Origin: Prostheceraeus crozeri
Taxonomy: Eukaryota > Platyhelminthes > Polycladida > Euryleptidae
DNA: 64,000 nt
Assembly (NCBI GenBank): GCA_907163375.1
Contig: CAJQUW010004600.1
Span: 496,001 to 560,000, forward strand
Direction of reading: 5' to 3'
Part shown: piece by piece, positions 7,320-18,803 of the stretch
Numbering within the stretch: the first letter of the stretch is position 1
Layout of the letters: each line of letters opens with the position of its first letter
Program-made: the position numbers and the translations under genes
The notes under the pieces: model-generated
Told to the model about the DNA's origin: nothing
What the model saw: the letters and a program-made list of their open reading frames with translations, nothing else
The model's database searches: none

Positions 7320-9194
7320 ATTTACCAGTTTGCAAGTTAGACTAAGCATTCTATTATTTGTAAATGAAAGATATAGTTTCAACAGTTTACAGATTAAAAA
7401 TAAAGTTTCAATAGTGTATGTGTTAGAAATAAAGTTTAAGCTGTTTCTATGTTAGAAATAAAATAAAGTTTCAAGAGTTTACAAGTTAAAAATAAAGTCT
7501 CAACAGTGTGTACGTTAGAAATAAAGTTACATCTATTTGTAAAATAAGATTGCGGGATTTAATAGTTTGTAAGTTAGACTAAGCGTTCCACTATTTGTAA
7601 ATGAAAGATATAGTTTCAACAGTTTACAAGTTAAGAATAAAGTTTTATCTGTTTGTATGTTAGAAATAAAACAAAGTTTCAACCGTTAACAAGTTAAAGA
7701 TAAAGTTTCAATAGTTTGCAAGTTAAAACTAATGTTTCAATAGTGCATATGTTAAGAATAAAGTTTCATCTGTTTGTATGTAAGAAATAAAATGAAGCTT
7801 CACCAGTTTACAAGTTAAGAATCAAGTTTTATCTGCTTGTATGTCAGAAATGAAATAAAGTTTCACCAGTTTAAAAGTCAAAAATAAAGTTTCAATAATG
7901 TGTACGTTAGAAATAAAGTTTCAACCGTTACCGTTTACAAGTTAAAAATAAAGTTTCAATAGTGTGTATGTTAAGAATAAAGTTCTATCTGTTTATATGT
8001 TAGAAATAAAAATGAAGGTTCACCAGTTTACAAGTTAAGAATAAAGTTTCATCTGTTTGTATGTTAGAAATAAAATGAAGTTTCACCAGTTGGCAAGTTA
8101 AGAATAAAGTTTTATCTGTTTGGATGTTAGAAATAAAATAAAGTTTCAACCGTTTACAAGTTAAAAATAAAATTTCAATAGTTTGCAAGTTAAAACTAAT
8201 GTTTCAATAATGTGTATGTTAAGAATAAAGTTCTATCTGTTTGTGTGTTAGAAATAAAATGAAGCTTCACCAGTTTACAAGTTAAGAATAAAGTTTTATC
8301 AGCTTGTATGTTAGAAATAAAATGAAGTTTCACCAGTTTACAAATTAAAAATAAAGTTTCAATAGTGTGTACGTTAGAAATAAAGTTTCAACCGTTTACA
8401 AGTTAAAAATAAAGTTTCAACAGTGTCTACGTTAGAAATAAAGTTTTATCTGTTTGTAAAGTACGATCGTAGGATTTACTAGTTTGCAAGTTAGACTCAG
8501 CATTCTACTAGTTGTAAATGAAAAATATCGTTTCAACAGTTTACAGATTAAAATAAAGTTTCAATAGTGTGCACGTTAGAAATAAAGTTATGACTGTTTG
8601 TGTGTGTGTGTGTGTGTTAGAAATAAAATAAAGTTTCAACCGTTTACAAGTTAAAAATAAAGTTTCAACAGTGTGTACGTTAGAAATAAAGTTTTATCTG
8701 TTTATATGTTAGAAACAAAACAAAGTTTCAACAGTTCACAAGCTGAAAAATAAAGTTTCAACAGTGTGTACGTTAGGAATAACGTTTTATCTGTTTGTAA
8801 GTTAGAAATAAAGTTTTAACTGCTTGTATGTTAGAAATAGAGGTATAACAGTTTATATGCTAGAAAGAAAGGTATAACTGTTTGTAAGACAAGATCGTAA
8901 GATTTACTAGTTTGCAAGTTAGACTCAGTGTTCTACTAGTTGTAAATGAAAAATATCGTTTCAACAATTTACAGATTAAAATAAAGTTTCAATAGTGTGT
9001 ATGATGGAAATAAAGTTTAAGCGCTTTGTGCGTTAGAAATAAAGTTTCAGCCGTTTACAAGTTAAAAATAGAGTTTCAGCAGTGTGTACGTTAGAAATAA
9101 AGTTTTGGCTGTTTATGTGTTAGAAACAAAATAAAGTTTCAACAGTTCACAAGTTGAAAAATAAAGTTTCAACAGTGTGTACGTTAGAAATAAA
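7320..9194 (+). repeat. 29-bp minisatellite with an AATAAA in most units (left arm)
   Basis: About 60 imperfect units of roughly 29 bp, of the form GTTTCAACAGTTTACAAGTT followed by (A/G)AAATAAA. Three unit flavours alternate (TTTACAAG, GTGTACG, TTTGTATG). Most carry AATAAA on the plus strand, the sense strand of the exonuclease gene just upstream. The short ORFs inside are products of the repeat. At 7559-7562 the TTAA that received piggyBac in the other arm is still empty. Confidence 0.9.
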
Positions 9195-9297
9195 AGGAAA
9201 ACGCGTTTGTCAAGCTTGATTCTATCATGTCAGTACGACACACATTTGATTTACAAAACATGCTTTGAATACTCATACGATGGAGTTCTTACTTTCA
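9195..9297. other. Unpaired centre of the giant palindrome
   Basis: 103 bp of unique, non-symmetric sequence between the arms. Symmetry ends at GAAATAAA (9187-9194) on the left and its complement TTTATTTC (9298-9305) on the right. No ORF or known motif is seen. Confidence 0.85.
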
Positions 9298-11016
9298 TTT
9301 ATTTCTAACGTACACACTGTTGAAACTTTATTTTTCAACTTGTAAACTGTTGAAACTTTATTTTGTTTCTAACACATAAACAGCTAAAACTTTATTTCTA
9401 ACGTACACACTGTTGAAACTTTATTTTTAACTTGTAAACGGCTGAAACTTTATTTCTAACGCACAAAGCGCTTAAACTTTATTTCCATCATACACACTAT
9501 TGAAACTTTATTTTAATCTGTAAACTGTTGAAACGATATTTTTCATTTACAACTAGTAGAACACTGAGTCTAACTTGCAAACTAGTAAATCTTACGATCT
9601 TGTCTTACAAACAGTTATACCTTTCTTTCTAGCATATAAACTGTTATACCTCTATTTCTAACATACAAGCAGTTAAAACTTTATTTCTAACTTACAAACA
9701 GATAAAACTTTATTCCTAACGTACACACTGTTGAAACTTTATTTTTCAGCTTGTGAACTGTTGAAACTTTGTTTTGTTTCTAACATATAAACAGATAAAA
9801 CTTTATTTCTAACGTACACACTGTTGAAACTTTATTTTTAACTTGTAAACGGTTGAAACTTTATTTTATTTCTAACACACACACACACAAACAGTCATAA
9901 CTTTATTTCTAACGTGCACACTATTGAAACTTTATTTTAATCTGTAAACTGTTGAAACGATATTTTTCATTTACAACTAGTAGAATGCTGAGTCTAACTT
10001 GCAAACTAGTAAATCCTACGATCGTACTTTACAAACAGATAAAACTTTATTTCTAACGTAGACACTGTTGAAACTTTATTTCTAACTTGTAAACGGTTGA
10101 AACTTTATTTCTAACGTACACACTATTGAAACTTTATTTTTAATTTGTAAACTGGTGAAACTTCATTTTATTTCTAACATACAAGCTGATAAAACTTTAT
10201 TCTTAACTTGTAAACTGGTGAAGCTTCATTTTATTTCTAACATACAAACAGATAAAACTTTATTCTTAACATACGCACTATTGAAACATAAGTTTTAACT
10301 TGCAAACTATTGAAATTTTATTTTTAACTTTTTAACGGTTGAAACTTCATTTTATTTCTAACATACAAACAGATAAAACTTTATTCTTAACTTGTAAACT
10401 GATGAAACTTCATTTTATTTCTAACATACAAACAGATAGAACTTCATTCTTAACTTGTAAACTGGTGAAACTTCGTTCTATTTCTAACATACAAACAGAT
10501 AGAACTTTATTCTTAACATACACATTATTGAAACATTAGTTTTAACTTGCAAACTATTGAAACTTTATTTTTAACTTGTAAACGGTTGAAACTTTGTTTT
10601 ATTTCTAACATATAAACAGATAAAACTTTATTCTTAACATACACACTATTGAACCTTTATTTTTAACTTGTAGACGGTAACGGTTGAAACTTTATTTTTA
10701 ACTTTTAAACTGGTGAAACTTTATTTCATTTCTGACATACAAGCAGATAAAACTTGATTCTTAACTTGTAAACTGGTGAAGCTTCATTTTATTTCTAACA
10801 TACAAACAGATAAAACTTTATTCTTAACATATGCACTATTGAAACATTAGTTTTAACTTGCAAACTATTGAAACTTTATCTTTAACTTGTTAACGGTTGA
10901 AACTTTGTTTTATTTCTAACATACAAACAGATAAAACTTTATTCTTAACTTGTAAACTGTTGAAACTATATCTTTCATTTACAAATAGTGGAACGCTTAG
11001 TCTAACTTTCAAACTA
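9298..11016 (-). repeat. 29-bp minisatellite, right arm inner part
   Basis: Mirror of the left-arm minisatellite; AATAAA now reads on the minus strand. Small differences in unit number shift the mirror sum by about 85 bp. It is interrupted at 11017-11020 by the piggyBac insertion and resumes at 14391. Confidence 0.9.
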
Positions 11017-11236
11017 TTAACCCATATTAACCCACAATTGATTTTTTTATTTTCTTTCTAAAAATTGCATTTTTCTACTTTGATTAATCACCAATTCGAC
11101 ATTATTTATGAAAATAATCAAGGTTATAAGTAATTATATACGATTTAGTAAACGTCCCTTTATAGGGACACTGGGTACGAATGGGTACTGGTATTCCGCA
11201 TAAGACATATATAACATATGATTTTTTCTTTTCGTT

Positions 11237-11242
11237 TTTATT
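11237..11242 (-). terminator. Poly(A) signal of the piggyBac transposase
   Basis: TTTATT on the plus strand (AATAAA on the minus), about 77 bp past the transposase stop. Confidence 0.55.
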
Positions 11243-11318
11243 AAATTTACACTTCTTCATCAAGTCAAGGATTGATGCAGTGATCGATTGTTCACTTTTA
11301 CAACATTTAAATCAATAG

Positions 11319-13799
11319 TCATTGATGGAAGGTTTGCAAACATTCAAGGTGGAGAGGCACTTGGCACTTCATGCAACGTCTGTAAGTTTTCTTCCCACAA
11401 TAGGCGCATCTTCTTTGTGTACTTTCTGAGATGATGAAATGCCCTTTTCCATCACGTCTAATCTCACCTGGGACTTTATTATCCAAGCGTGCAATCTTTC
11501 GTGCTACTGTTGAATTTTCATTTGAAGCTGAATACCGTCGCAAGTAGACATCAACAATCTCTCGTCTGAAAGACAGTTGATCCAATTTTTCTGAACTGTT
11601 TTTTCTATGTAATAGCCAGGCATTTTGCAATGCCATATCTAAGCAATGCGCAAAGAAAGGCCACCACCATTTCTTTGTCCTGATGTTTATTCGATAGCAA
11701 GAGACATTTTGATCCATACGATCGAACCCTCCCATAGCTTTGTTATACGCTTGTACATACGATGCGTGGTTGCTCAACCTGCATGAATTTCTTTTCTTTC
11801 ATTGACCACCTTTTGGCGCTATTCAAAGGGAAGACACCGTGTATGTTGGATACCAGTGTAACAACGCTGTTATCATTCCAACTTACAGTTATGATTTCAT
11901 TTTGTCGATCGTAGCGGTAATCAAATGCTCCTCTCGGTTGTTTACTAAATTCTTTGGAAGAGGAAATCAAACATTTTTGAAGCCGATTACCTCTGATTGT
12001 CCCTGTTGCTCCGAATCCTTCTTCGGCTAAATCAGAAACAAGACGTAATGACGTAAGAAAATTGTCGAATGTCACACAAAAGGGGAGGTGGCTTGGAAGC
12101 GAATCAAGAAGATTGGTGACCACGCTATAACCTAATCCAAGATTTTTGTCATACGTTGATTTACTGCCTTGATACGGATCGAATTGTATTACATAGCCTC
12201 CACTGGTAGCCAACACCCATGTTTTGAAACCAAATCGAATGGGCTTATTCCTTATACATTGTTTGGTGCCATGACGTCCAAAATATGGAGTCATCGATTT
12301 GCCAATTGATAATTCTTGTTCATTTGGCTGGAATTTCAAGCATCTCTCATTCATTTTGTCAAGTAGAGGACGAACTTTCGAAAACCGGTCGTCCGAAGAT
12401 AAATGGTCATTGTCTGCCAAATGTAGATATCGAATGATTTCATCAAAGCGATTTCTGGACATTGCCTTTGATACAGCTTCGTTGTGAACATCAGACTTTA
12501 ACTCCCAATACATTTTCCTTCTAGGAAGAGGAACGTATCCAGAAATGATAAGAAGTGCCAAAACTAAGCGTATCTCATTTGATGCCACTTGAAAATTATG
12601 TTTTCCATTACTAACAGCATACCTTATAGTTTCTTCCATTATCATAGAAATAACATAATCATCAAAAAAAATTTCAAATATTGTGCTGGGGGAATCGGAT
12701 TTATTAATCAGTGATGGCATATCGTTTGTCCAACTTCTTTGAGTAGATAAATTCGTCGGAATATCTTCCTTTCTCCATCGAGATGATATAATTCTGCTGC
12801 ACTCTCGATTTCGGTATTTGGTAAATCGTGATTTTGGTTGATTTGAGGCATCCAGAATTGATAACTCATCTTACTAAAATGTAAAATAAATCTGGAGATT
12901 AAAACACACTGAATAAAGCAAATAAAATGTAAAAAATAACCGCTTACACTTTTGCTATGTACCTAAGAGTAACTATGATATTACATTGAAAATTGAATAC
13001 CGGGTTCTATGTTTAGGCGTTAAAAAATAAAGGGATTTTATACCGGTATAAATAACACAGGAGAAGAGGTGCTAGAAAGGTGCCTGTATATGCTACTAAT
13101 ATATCCGATTTGCAAACTCATATGTATATCAACTAAATCTTCACCAGTTTTGTTGGATTCAGTTAACTCAATAATTTCACCATTGTTGATAAAGATTGAC
13201 GATTCCACTTCCTGCAGCAATTGTGATCCAGGTAAATTATTTAGATTACAATAATCTTCATCTCCACTATCACCGTCAGATACATTACCATCGTCAGGTG
13301 GTTGTATATAGATGTTAGCTTTTGAAACATTGTCATCATTCTCAATTATCGTTACAACATCGTCCAGGGTATATCTGAAAGAAAAAGTACATTTTTATCC
13401 GGATGTTAAATTCATGGTCTGCGTTTCTCTGTAGTGAAATTATGAATCAACCCTCCTACTATTGATTTCACCAACTAATTTCTTATTGAAAGGTAAAAGA
13501 TACATTTGTTTAAGACATTAGTTCCTCGGCATAAGCCACCGTGGTCGAGTGCGCAACCGGTCGCGATACCTGCTCGATGGAGTCGACGGTAGTGGGGTTT
13601 ATGTACAACATTTATAGGCCTACCCCTACCTATAGGTAAAATATTAATCTTGCTATTGACTGGCACATTTAATGTAGATACTAACCTTCTACTACATACA
13701 GATCATTGCGATTATCATAGCATACCCTGAGAACAATTATTTAGATGAAATTAAAACTTACCGTTTTCGACTTTTGGTTCTTGTCTTTTTGGACGCCAT
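11319..13799 (-). pseudogene. piggyBac transposase, three exons, one frameshift
   Basis: Exon 1 (13799-13762) starts MASKK and ends at a GTAAG donor. Exon 2 (13374-13145) follows a TTTCTTTCAG acceptor and carries the acidic N-terminal region with a D-x-DSGDED motif. Exon 3 starts at 12869 and contains the DDE_Tnp_1_7-type core; the exon 2/3 junction keeps frame only if the acceptor at TAAG is used. Two core aspartates are visible (in VTFDNF and GGFDRMDQ); at the place of the first the sequence reads ATSGGY, without an acid. The C-terminus has a Cys-rich domain (C-x2-C...C-x2-C...H...C). Near 11750-11770 the frame shifts by one base, splitting the reading frame into 11743-12869 and 11319-11777. 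The expected intact size of about 600 aa fits the family. Probably inactive unless the shift is an assembly error. Confidence 0.88.
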
Positions 13800-14390
13800 T
13801 TCTTGATTTCGCATAGATTAGACTGCATGAATTCAAATTCCATGAGATTTAAATAAAAACCAACTGAAATAATTTTACAAAACATAACTGAATTTAGAAA
13901 ACATGAAAGCAACATGTGTACCACAACACATAAAATGAGTCAGAAGTTTATTCAAATGACGTTCTGAATGTTTTCATTTTTCAATGTCACGGGGGTCATT
14001 CGTACCCAACGTCCCTAAATCGGGACGGTTACATAATCGATTATTTCTCCAAACAGATAAATTATTTTGCAATCATATTTTGACTGCATCACAACAATGC
14101 ATCAACCAACTAAGGATTATCACATTTCTAGAAGTTAAGTATAATGGGTCATGTAAATGAGTATTGGAAAATATTTTTTTATTTTTTACTGATAAATCTT
14201 AAAAATACAGAACTCTATCATCTGAGTAGTAGTCCAGATAATATGTAAGACAAATCCATGTATATTATTAATATATTTGGTAAATAGCTTCCCGTTAATC
14301 TCTAAGTTTGTTCATTAATGTTATATTTTGACGCTGACAGTCGAAAGATTAAGCGTCCCTTTTTAGGGACAGTGGTATATTATGGGTTAA

Positions 14391-14640
14391 ATCCCGCAAT
14401 CTTATTTTACAAACAGATGTAACTTTATTTCTAACGTACACACTGTTGAAACTTTATTTTTAACTTGTAAACTCTTGAAACTTTATTTTATTTCTAACAT
14501 AGAAACAGCTTAAACTTTATTTCTAACACATACATGTACACTATTGAAACTTTATTTTTAATCTGTAAACTGTTGAAACTATATCTTTCATTTACAAATA
14601 ATAGAACGCTTAGTCTAACTTGCAAACTAGTAAATCTTAT
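14391..14640 (-). repeat. 29-bp minisatellite, right arm outer part
   Basis: Continuation of the 9298-11016 minisatellite on the other side of piggyBac, matching left-arm 7320-7558. Confidence 0.85.
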
Positions 14641-14798
14641 TCCTCATCAAATCCAACTGTTTAAATCTTCATCATGGAAATCAATGTTCCACAGTCATTT
14701 GAAAAAGATATGATCACCCTTCATCTAACCCATCCGTTGCATGATAACAACAACTCTTCGCATAATAACATTTATTGAATAACTGTAACAAGCATGCA

Positions 14799-16315
14799 TT
14801 ACAAAACAATGGTTTGAAACAGATAAAATAGATACAGCTGGTAACTGTCATATAGCGAGCAATGATAACCATATAGGACTTTGGCAGTGTTGAGGTAAGG
14901 AGGAAAGAAGCATTGGTTATGAACGTAGCTACTACAACGAACAGACAAAATAGGAACACTCAACTCCTTAAAACGTTTCGTGACTTCATGATAGTGTTGA
15001 TTCACTCTACTATCCCAAGGTGGGAGCAAAATATCATTAATGACTAGATTGGGAAATACTTTCCTCTCCTTACCAGGATTATTACAAAAGATGCGTATAA
15101 CATTGAAAGCAGCTAACCATCGTTTAAAGTCAATAAGAAGAGCAGTCTCACAAGAAAAGCCATAGTCTTGCAAATATTTCTGATTAAGTCCATGAATGTG
15201 TTTTCTCGCCCATTGATCAACATTGGGATCACAGTTGGCATGTTGATGATAGACACTAACAATCTGATATGTCCAATTGTTCATAGCAATAGCACTGAGC
15301 TCCTGCACAGGTTCACCCTCACAATCCATAAAAATGATGATAGAAGCCTAAAACGGAAATTACACATCTAAGGAAACGTTCTATAACATATCACAAAATG
15401 AAGAATTACATCGATGCTTTTCACGACAAAATACACAAATGATATGATGGCAACGAAGAAGTAAAATGTATCTAATAAGACCACGTCCACGACACTCAAA
15501 GCACATAAGCGAATTGTCATAGGGTAGAGTTAGGAAAGGACTAGCAATTCTCTTTCCTTGACTTGCGTTTGGAGGTAGCATTCTTGCCCGACTTGCGCTT
15601 CATACCACCCCCGTTAAGGATTTCGTCAATAATGTCATCTACACTGGGTGGCTTTGGAATATATAGGATGGATTCAGTGTATATCGAGAGAGAGGCTATT
15701 TTGTTATCCTTGTGCTGACCATAATATAGCCCATTCACTTTGAAAAGGATATCCCAAGTACCTTCTCCGAGCTCATCGCATCTGATGGGTATTGATTGAT
15801 CTCCATCCTTTTTATAGTAACTACACCAATGTGATACCGGTAGGCAAATATGATTGCCATCCCAAATCTTTCTATAGGGAGTATCCTTGTCATCTCTCGC
15901 CTTCCACTCTTGAGCAAGAGGAGTAGGAATGTCCATATTTAATGTCACGTACTCCTCAATAATATCAAGTTGGCGGCGAATGTACGGACTCACGGGGATC
16001 AGTATGTAGTCCCCATACTGATTGCGCATTATCTTCACATCCGTGGAAGGGAGCATTCCTGTTTGCAGTACTACGCTATGATCGTCATAACGCAAGACTT
16101 GTTTAAATTTACGCTGTAGCGGTGTAGGATTATGTACCTTGGTTGTTTCTTCCACTGGTCTCAGTTGTAGATGATCTGATCGTAGCGAACCTTGTAACGT
16201 TTGACCGCCATTTTGTCCTACTAGTGCAGCAGATGGAGTAGATGCCTGAAAATGAAAAAGATTGTATTAAGTTTACGTTCAAGGGAGGAGAGGGAGGAAA
16301 GTAGCGACTTACCAT
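14799..16315 (-). CDS. DEDDh exonuclease-like protein, right-arm copy
   Basis: Mirror of left 5640-7156: ATG exon 16315-16313, main exon 15347-14799. The protein is identical to the left copy, with D9-x-E11 and H163-x4-D168. A poly(A) signal (TTTATT on plus) lies at 14771-14776. The acceptor and the ATG|GTAAGT donor are conserved. Intact, so it may still be expressed from the better TATA box of this arm. Confidence 0.65.
15381..15581 (-). CDS. RING-like mini-ORF, right-arm copy
   Basis: Same 66-aa ORF as at 6374-6574, with all eight Cys/His ligands kept. It overlaps the 3' end of the 235-aa gene in a different frame. Expression is unproven. Confidence 0.4.
   Translation of the reverse strand: MLPPNASQGKRIASPFLTLPYDNSLMCFECRGRGLIRYILLLRCHHIICVFCREKHRCNSSFCDML
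15541..16315 (-). CDS. 235-aa basic-tailed protein, right-arm copy
   Basis: Exons 16315-16313 and 16245-15541, mirror of left 5640-6414. One residue differs (Ser for Pro in the DGDQxIPIR stretch). Splice sites and basic tail are intact. Function as discussed for the left copy: possible nucleic-acid binding, unproven. Confidence 0.7.
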
Positions 16316-16421
16316 TTTAGTTGGATAATATAACAGGGATGTAGAGAGAGAGAGAGAGAGAATGTGCGTCCGTCACTTGTACGATTCAACGATGGAATGA
16401 TTCTCACTGTGGAAGGCTCTC

Positions 16422-16431
16422 TATTTATAAA
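16422..16431 (-). promoter_or_regulatory. TATA box of 235-aa/exonuclease gene, right arm
   Basis: TTTATAAATA on the minus strand, about 110 bp upstream of the ATG. The left copy has one substitution (TTTATAGATA). Confidence 0.6.
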
Positions 16432-16984
16432 GGAATGCTTGATTCTCATTAGACAACAATCCTCATTGGAGAATAGAACACATCTAGTAAAGCTGGCACG
16501 CTAACGAGTGTGACTGCAGAAACATTTCTTCAACGTTCGCTACGTTTCACAACAACCTGTCAAAGACTTCTTACAAACTTATTTCAACATTTGCATTTAA
16601 GCGAACATGTGCTTCACATATTCTACACGAACGGTTAACGCATGTAATATAAAACCCTAAATCCAACCGTAGAGGAGGCTAGCCTTGGATTATGAACTTT
16701 ACAACCCGTGCGATTCAATGTCATGGAACTAGCTCTCACACACTCAACGTGTGTGACAACATCTGGTTTTATAAAACATTCAACGCTGACTATAAGACCT
16801 TGTGTGAAACAATCTTCACAGCGCAGTAAAACTTTCTAGCACTGTGGTGAACACTGTTTTCATATAACATTCTAAACTCGCAGTCTTACTGCAGTAGAAA
16901 ACTGCTTTTACTAAACCTGATGAAGCTAATCTAACAGTCATGAAGTTTGAATTTCTAATAGAGGGCAACTGTCTCCAATAAAAC

Positions 16985-17573
16985 TTTCTAACACTGTGAA
17001 CGTAAGTTACAAGACAATCTACACTGTGCAGTAAAACCTTCTAAAACTTTCTAGTGCTGTGATGAGTTCGGTCAGTCATACAACGTCAATGATCAAACTT
17101 TATTTTCACAAACGTGCGTCGCGGTAAATTATTTGACTACACTAACGCTTACATTTCATGACATGTGTGTTTCATAAAACGTCATGATCAAACTTTTCTA
17201 ACTATACATCAACTTGTGTTGCAGTAAAACGTTTACAAACCATGATACACTTTCTAACGACACTCACGAATACAACTTCGATGATCAGACTTTACTTTCT
17301 CAAACGGGTGTCACAGTAAAATTATTTGACTACACTAACTTTGCAAACCATGATACACTTTCTGAGTAGACTTACAAATAAAACGTTGATGATCAAACTT
17401 TCTAACTATACACCAACCTGTGTTGCAATAAAACTTTTGTACAACATGATAAAGTTTCTGACTAGACTTACGAATACAACGTTGATGATCAAACTTTTCT
17501 AACTATGCATCAACCTGTGTTGCAGTAAAACTTTTACAAACCATGATACACTTTCTAACGACACTCACGAATA
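16985..17573. repeat. About 100-bp degenerate tandem repeats, right arm
   Basis: Mirror of 4374-4960 between the divergent 235-aa and 70-aa genes. GATCAAACTTT-type motifs recur about every 100 bp. Confidence 0.7.
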
Positions 17574-17576
17574 GTG

Positions 17577-17789
17577 ATGGAGATCGCCAGCACCAAATTC
17601 CTCCACCAATTATGGGAATGGTACACCCCTAACTCCCAGCCACGAACTATGGCGGAGTGGGAGTACATCGACAAAGTGAGGCTCGCGGTAGAAGAACGAT
17701 TGAAGCAAGTGAACTGTTTTTGTGATCTATGTGAAGCTAGACTCTGGGACGATATTGACGATGAAGACCTTTTGAAATACATGCCATAA
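17577..17789 (+). CDS. Small acidic-tailed 70-aa protein, right-arm copy
   Basis: Identical protein to 4158-4370. The start is the ATG at 17577; a GTG three bases upstream is not needed. AATAAA at 17788-17793 overlaps the stop codon. Function unknown. Confidence 0.55.
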   Translation: MEIASTKFLHQLWEWYTPNSQPRTMAEWEYIDKVRLAVEERLKQVNCFCDLCEARLWDDIDDEDLLKYMP

Positions 17790-18151
17790 TAAATTTTTAT
17801 TTCGTATTATCTTTGCTTTCATACTGACTTACTTGAATGGGGCTTCAGTGGATGATTTAACCATGTACACTTTTTCATTTGGAAATAGTAGCACGCTTAG
17901 TTTAACTTGTAAATCTTATAACATTTCATATGGGCGATGATGGTAGATGAAATAGTGTTAAATAAAATTCAGATAGCTTACATGATTCTGTGATAGCAAT
18001 CGACTGCGATCCATGTGTAAAGAGCTTGTTAGACTACGGAAGAGAGAAGTGTGTTATGTTGCGTGTGGCGCGTGAGTGTCCTCCCATTTCATTCCATTCA
18101 TCAATTCGTCTCATTGATAGAGACAGGTAGAACTCATGGTTCTCATAACGT

Positions 18152-18559
18152 ATGCAATGGAAAGTTTTAGGCAACCTTCGACAGCTGGCTAAATGTCGCC
18201 CTGGCGCGAATGCATACTACGTTGAGACAGAGGCAATCACTTGCAAACATGACGCAGAGAGGTTTAACAAGATTGACCAATGCCGAATGTCCCTTGCGGT
18301 ATACATAGCTACGGGTTTCACCGCCGCCCTTTACAGGAACGCCCGTCGAAAGGAAGTATTACACCGAACTTCATTTGCAACGTTCAAGTTGACTGATAGC
18401 AGATTCAACTTAATGATAGTATTCGCCAGTCTAAAGACTGCCCAGGGCAAACCGCGAGGAGGTTCTATCATGTCTTGCCCCATGGTGGCCCTTATGAGAG
18501 CCGGTGGTTCGTTCTCGGGGGTCTTCATCAGCAATCTTACTCCATACCGATTCTGCTGA
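18152..18559 (+). CDS. 135-aa ORF of uncertain status, right-arm copy
   Basis: Mirror of 3388-3795 with one substitution (Gln for His). It stays open although neighbouring genes in this arm are broken. That is weak evidence for coding because the arms are so similar overall. Confidence 0.3.
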   Translation: MQWKVLGNLRQLAKCRPGANAYYVETEAITCKHDAERFNKIDQCRMSLAVYIATGFTAALYRNARRKEVLHRTSFATFKLTDSRFNLMIVFASLKTAQGKPRGGSIMSCPMVALMRAGGSFSGVFISNLTPYRFC

Positions 18560-18803
18560 GAGAGAGTCGAAACCGTTCAACCTCAGCGGTGTCGACTTCC
18601 ATGCTAGTTGGTATGTGAGTGGAGGGTGGAATGTAGCGCCATTCCATTGGATTGGCAACACTTGCTGTCATCGCATTGCCAATCTGAGCAAGATTGTTGT
18701 AGACTCTGTCTTGCTCCTCTATTCTAGCAAATTCATTAAATAAATTTCACGGTCTTAACTGCGGTCCGCGAGGAGAGCTGACTGCAGCGTTTGGTGTCTC
18801 CAT
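18537..18803 (-). pseudogene. 88-aa gene, right-arm copy, inactivated
   Basis: Same start context as 3144, but codon 19 has changed from CGA to TGA (18747-18749) and codon 16 also differs. Its TATA box is gone in the 932-bp deletion. Two independent lesions make it non-functional. Confidence 0.85.

Larger units (their letters stand above)
1..9194 (+). repeat. Left arm of giant inverted repeat
   Basis: The sequence reads as the reverse complement of 9298 to about 21,090 once the piggyBac insertion and a few indels in the right arm are discounted. Matching landmarks pair at constant sums: 21947 for the 70-aa, 135-aa and 88-aa ORFs, 21955 for the exonuclease and 235-aa genes, and 21015 for the 351-aa gene start and its TATA box after a 932-bp deletion. 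The proteins differ by at most one residue between arms where both are intact, so the arms are recently duplicated or kept alike by gene conversion. The left arm is the less damaged one. Confidence 0.95.
11021..14386 (-). mobile_element. piggyBac-family DNA transposon, 3366 bp
   Basis: Flanked by TTAA duplications (11017-11020 and 14387-14390). The ends begin with CCCATA on both sides (imperfect inverted repeat CCCATATTAACCCAC against CCCATAATATACCAC). The matching place in the left arm (7559-7562) holds a single TTAA, so the exact empty site is visible. Subterminal palindromes of the GTCCCT...AGGGAC type lie at about 11154-11171, 14010-14026 and 14357-14372. It encodes one transposase on the minus strand. 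Confidence 0.95.

Noticed and set aside
8000-10539. Short ORFs of repeating ISNIQTDKTLFLTC-like peptides
   Set aside because: Products of the 29-bp minisatellite; low complexity and no start context.
13513-13630. Possible tRNA-derived SINE inside the piggyBac intron
   Set aside because: GTGGTCGAGTGCG looks like an A box, but no convincing B box or A-rich tail is present.
11021-14386. Idea that piggyBac is an integral part of the palindromic element, as in Teratorn
   Set aside because: Only one arm has it, with clean TTAA duplication and an empty site in the other arm, so it is a later passenger.
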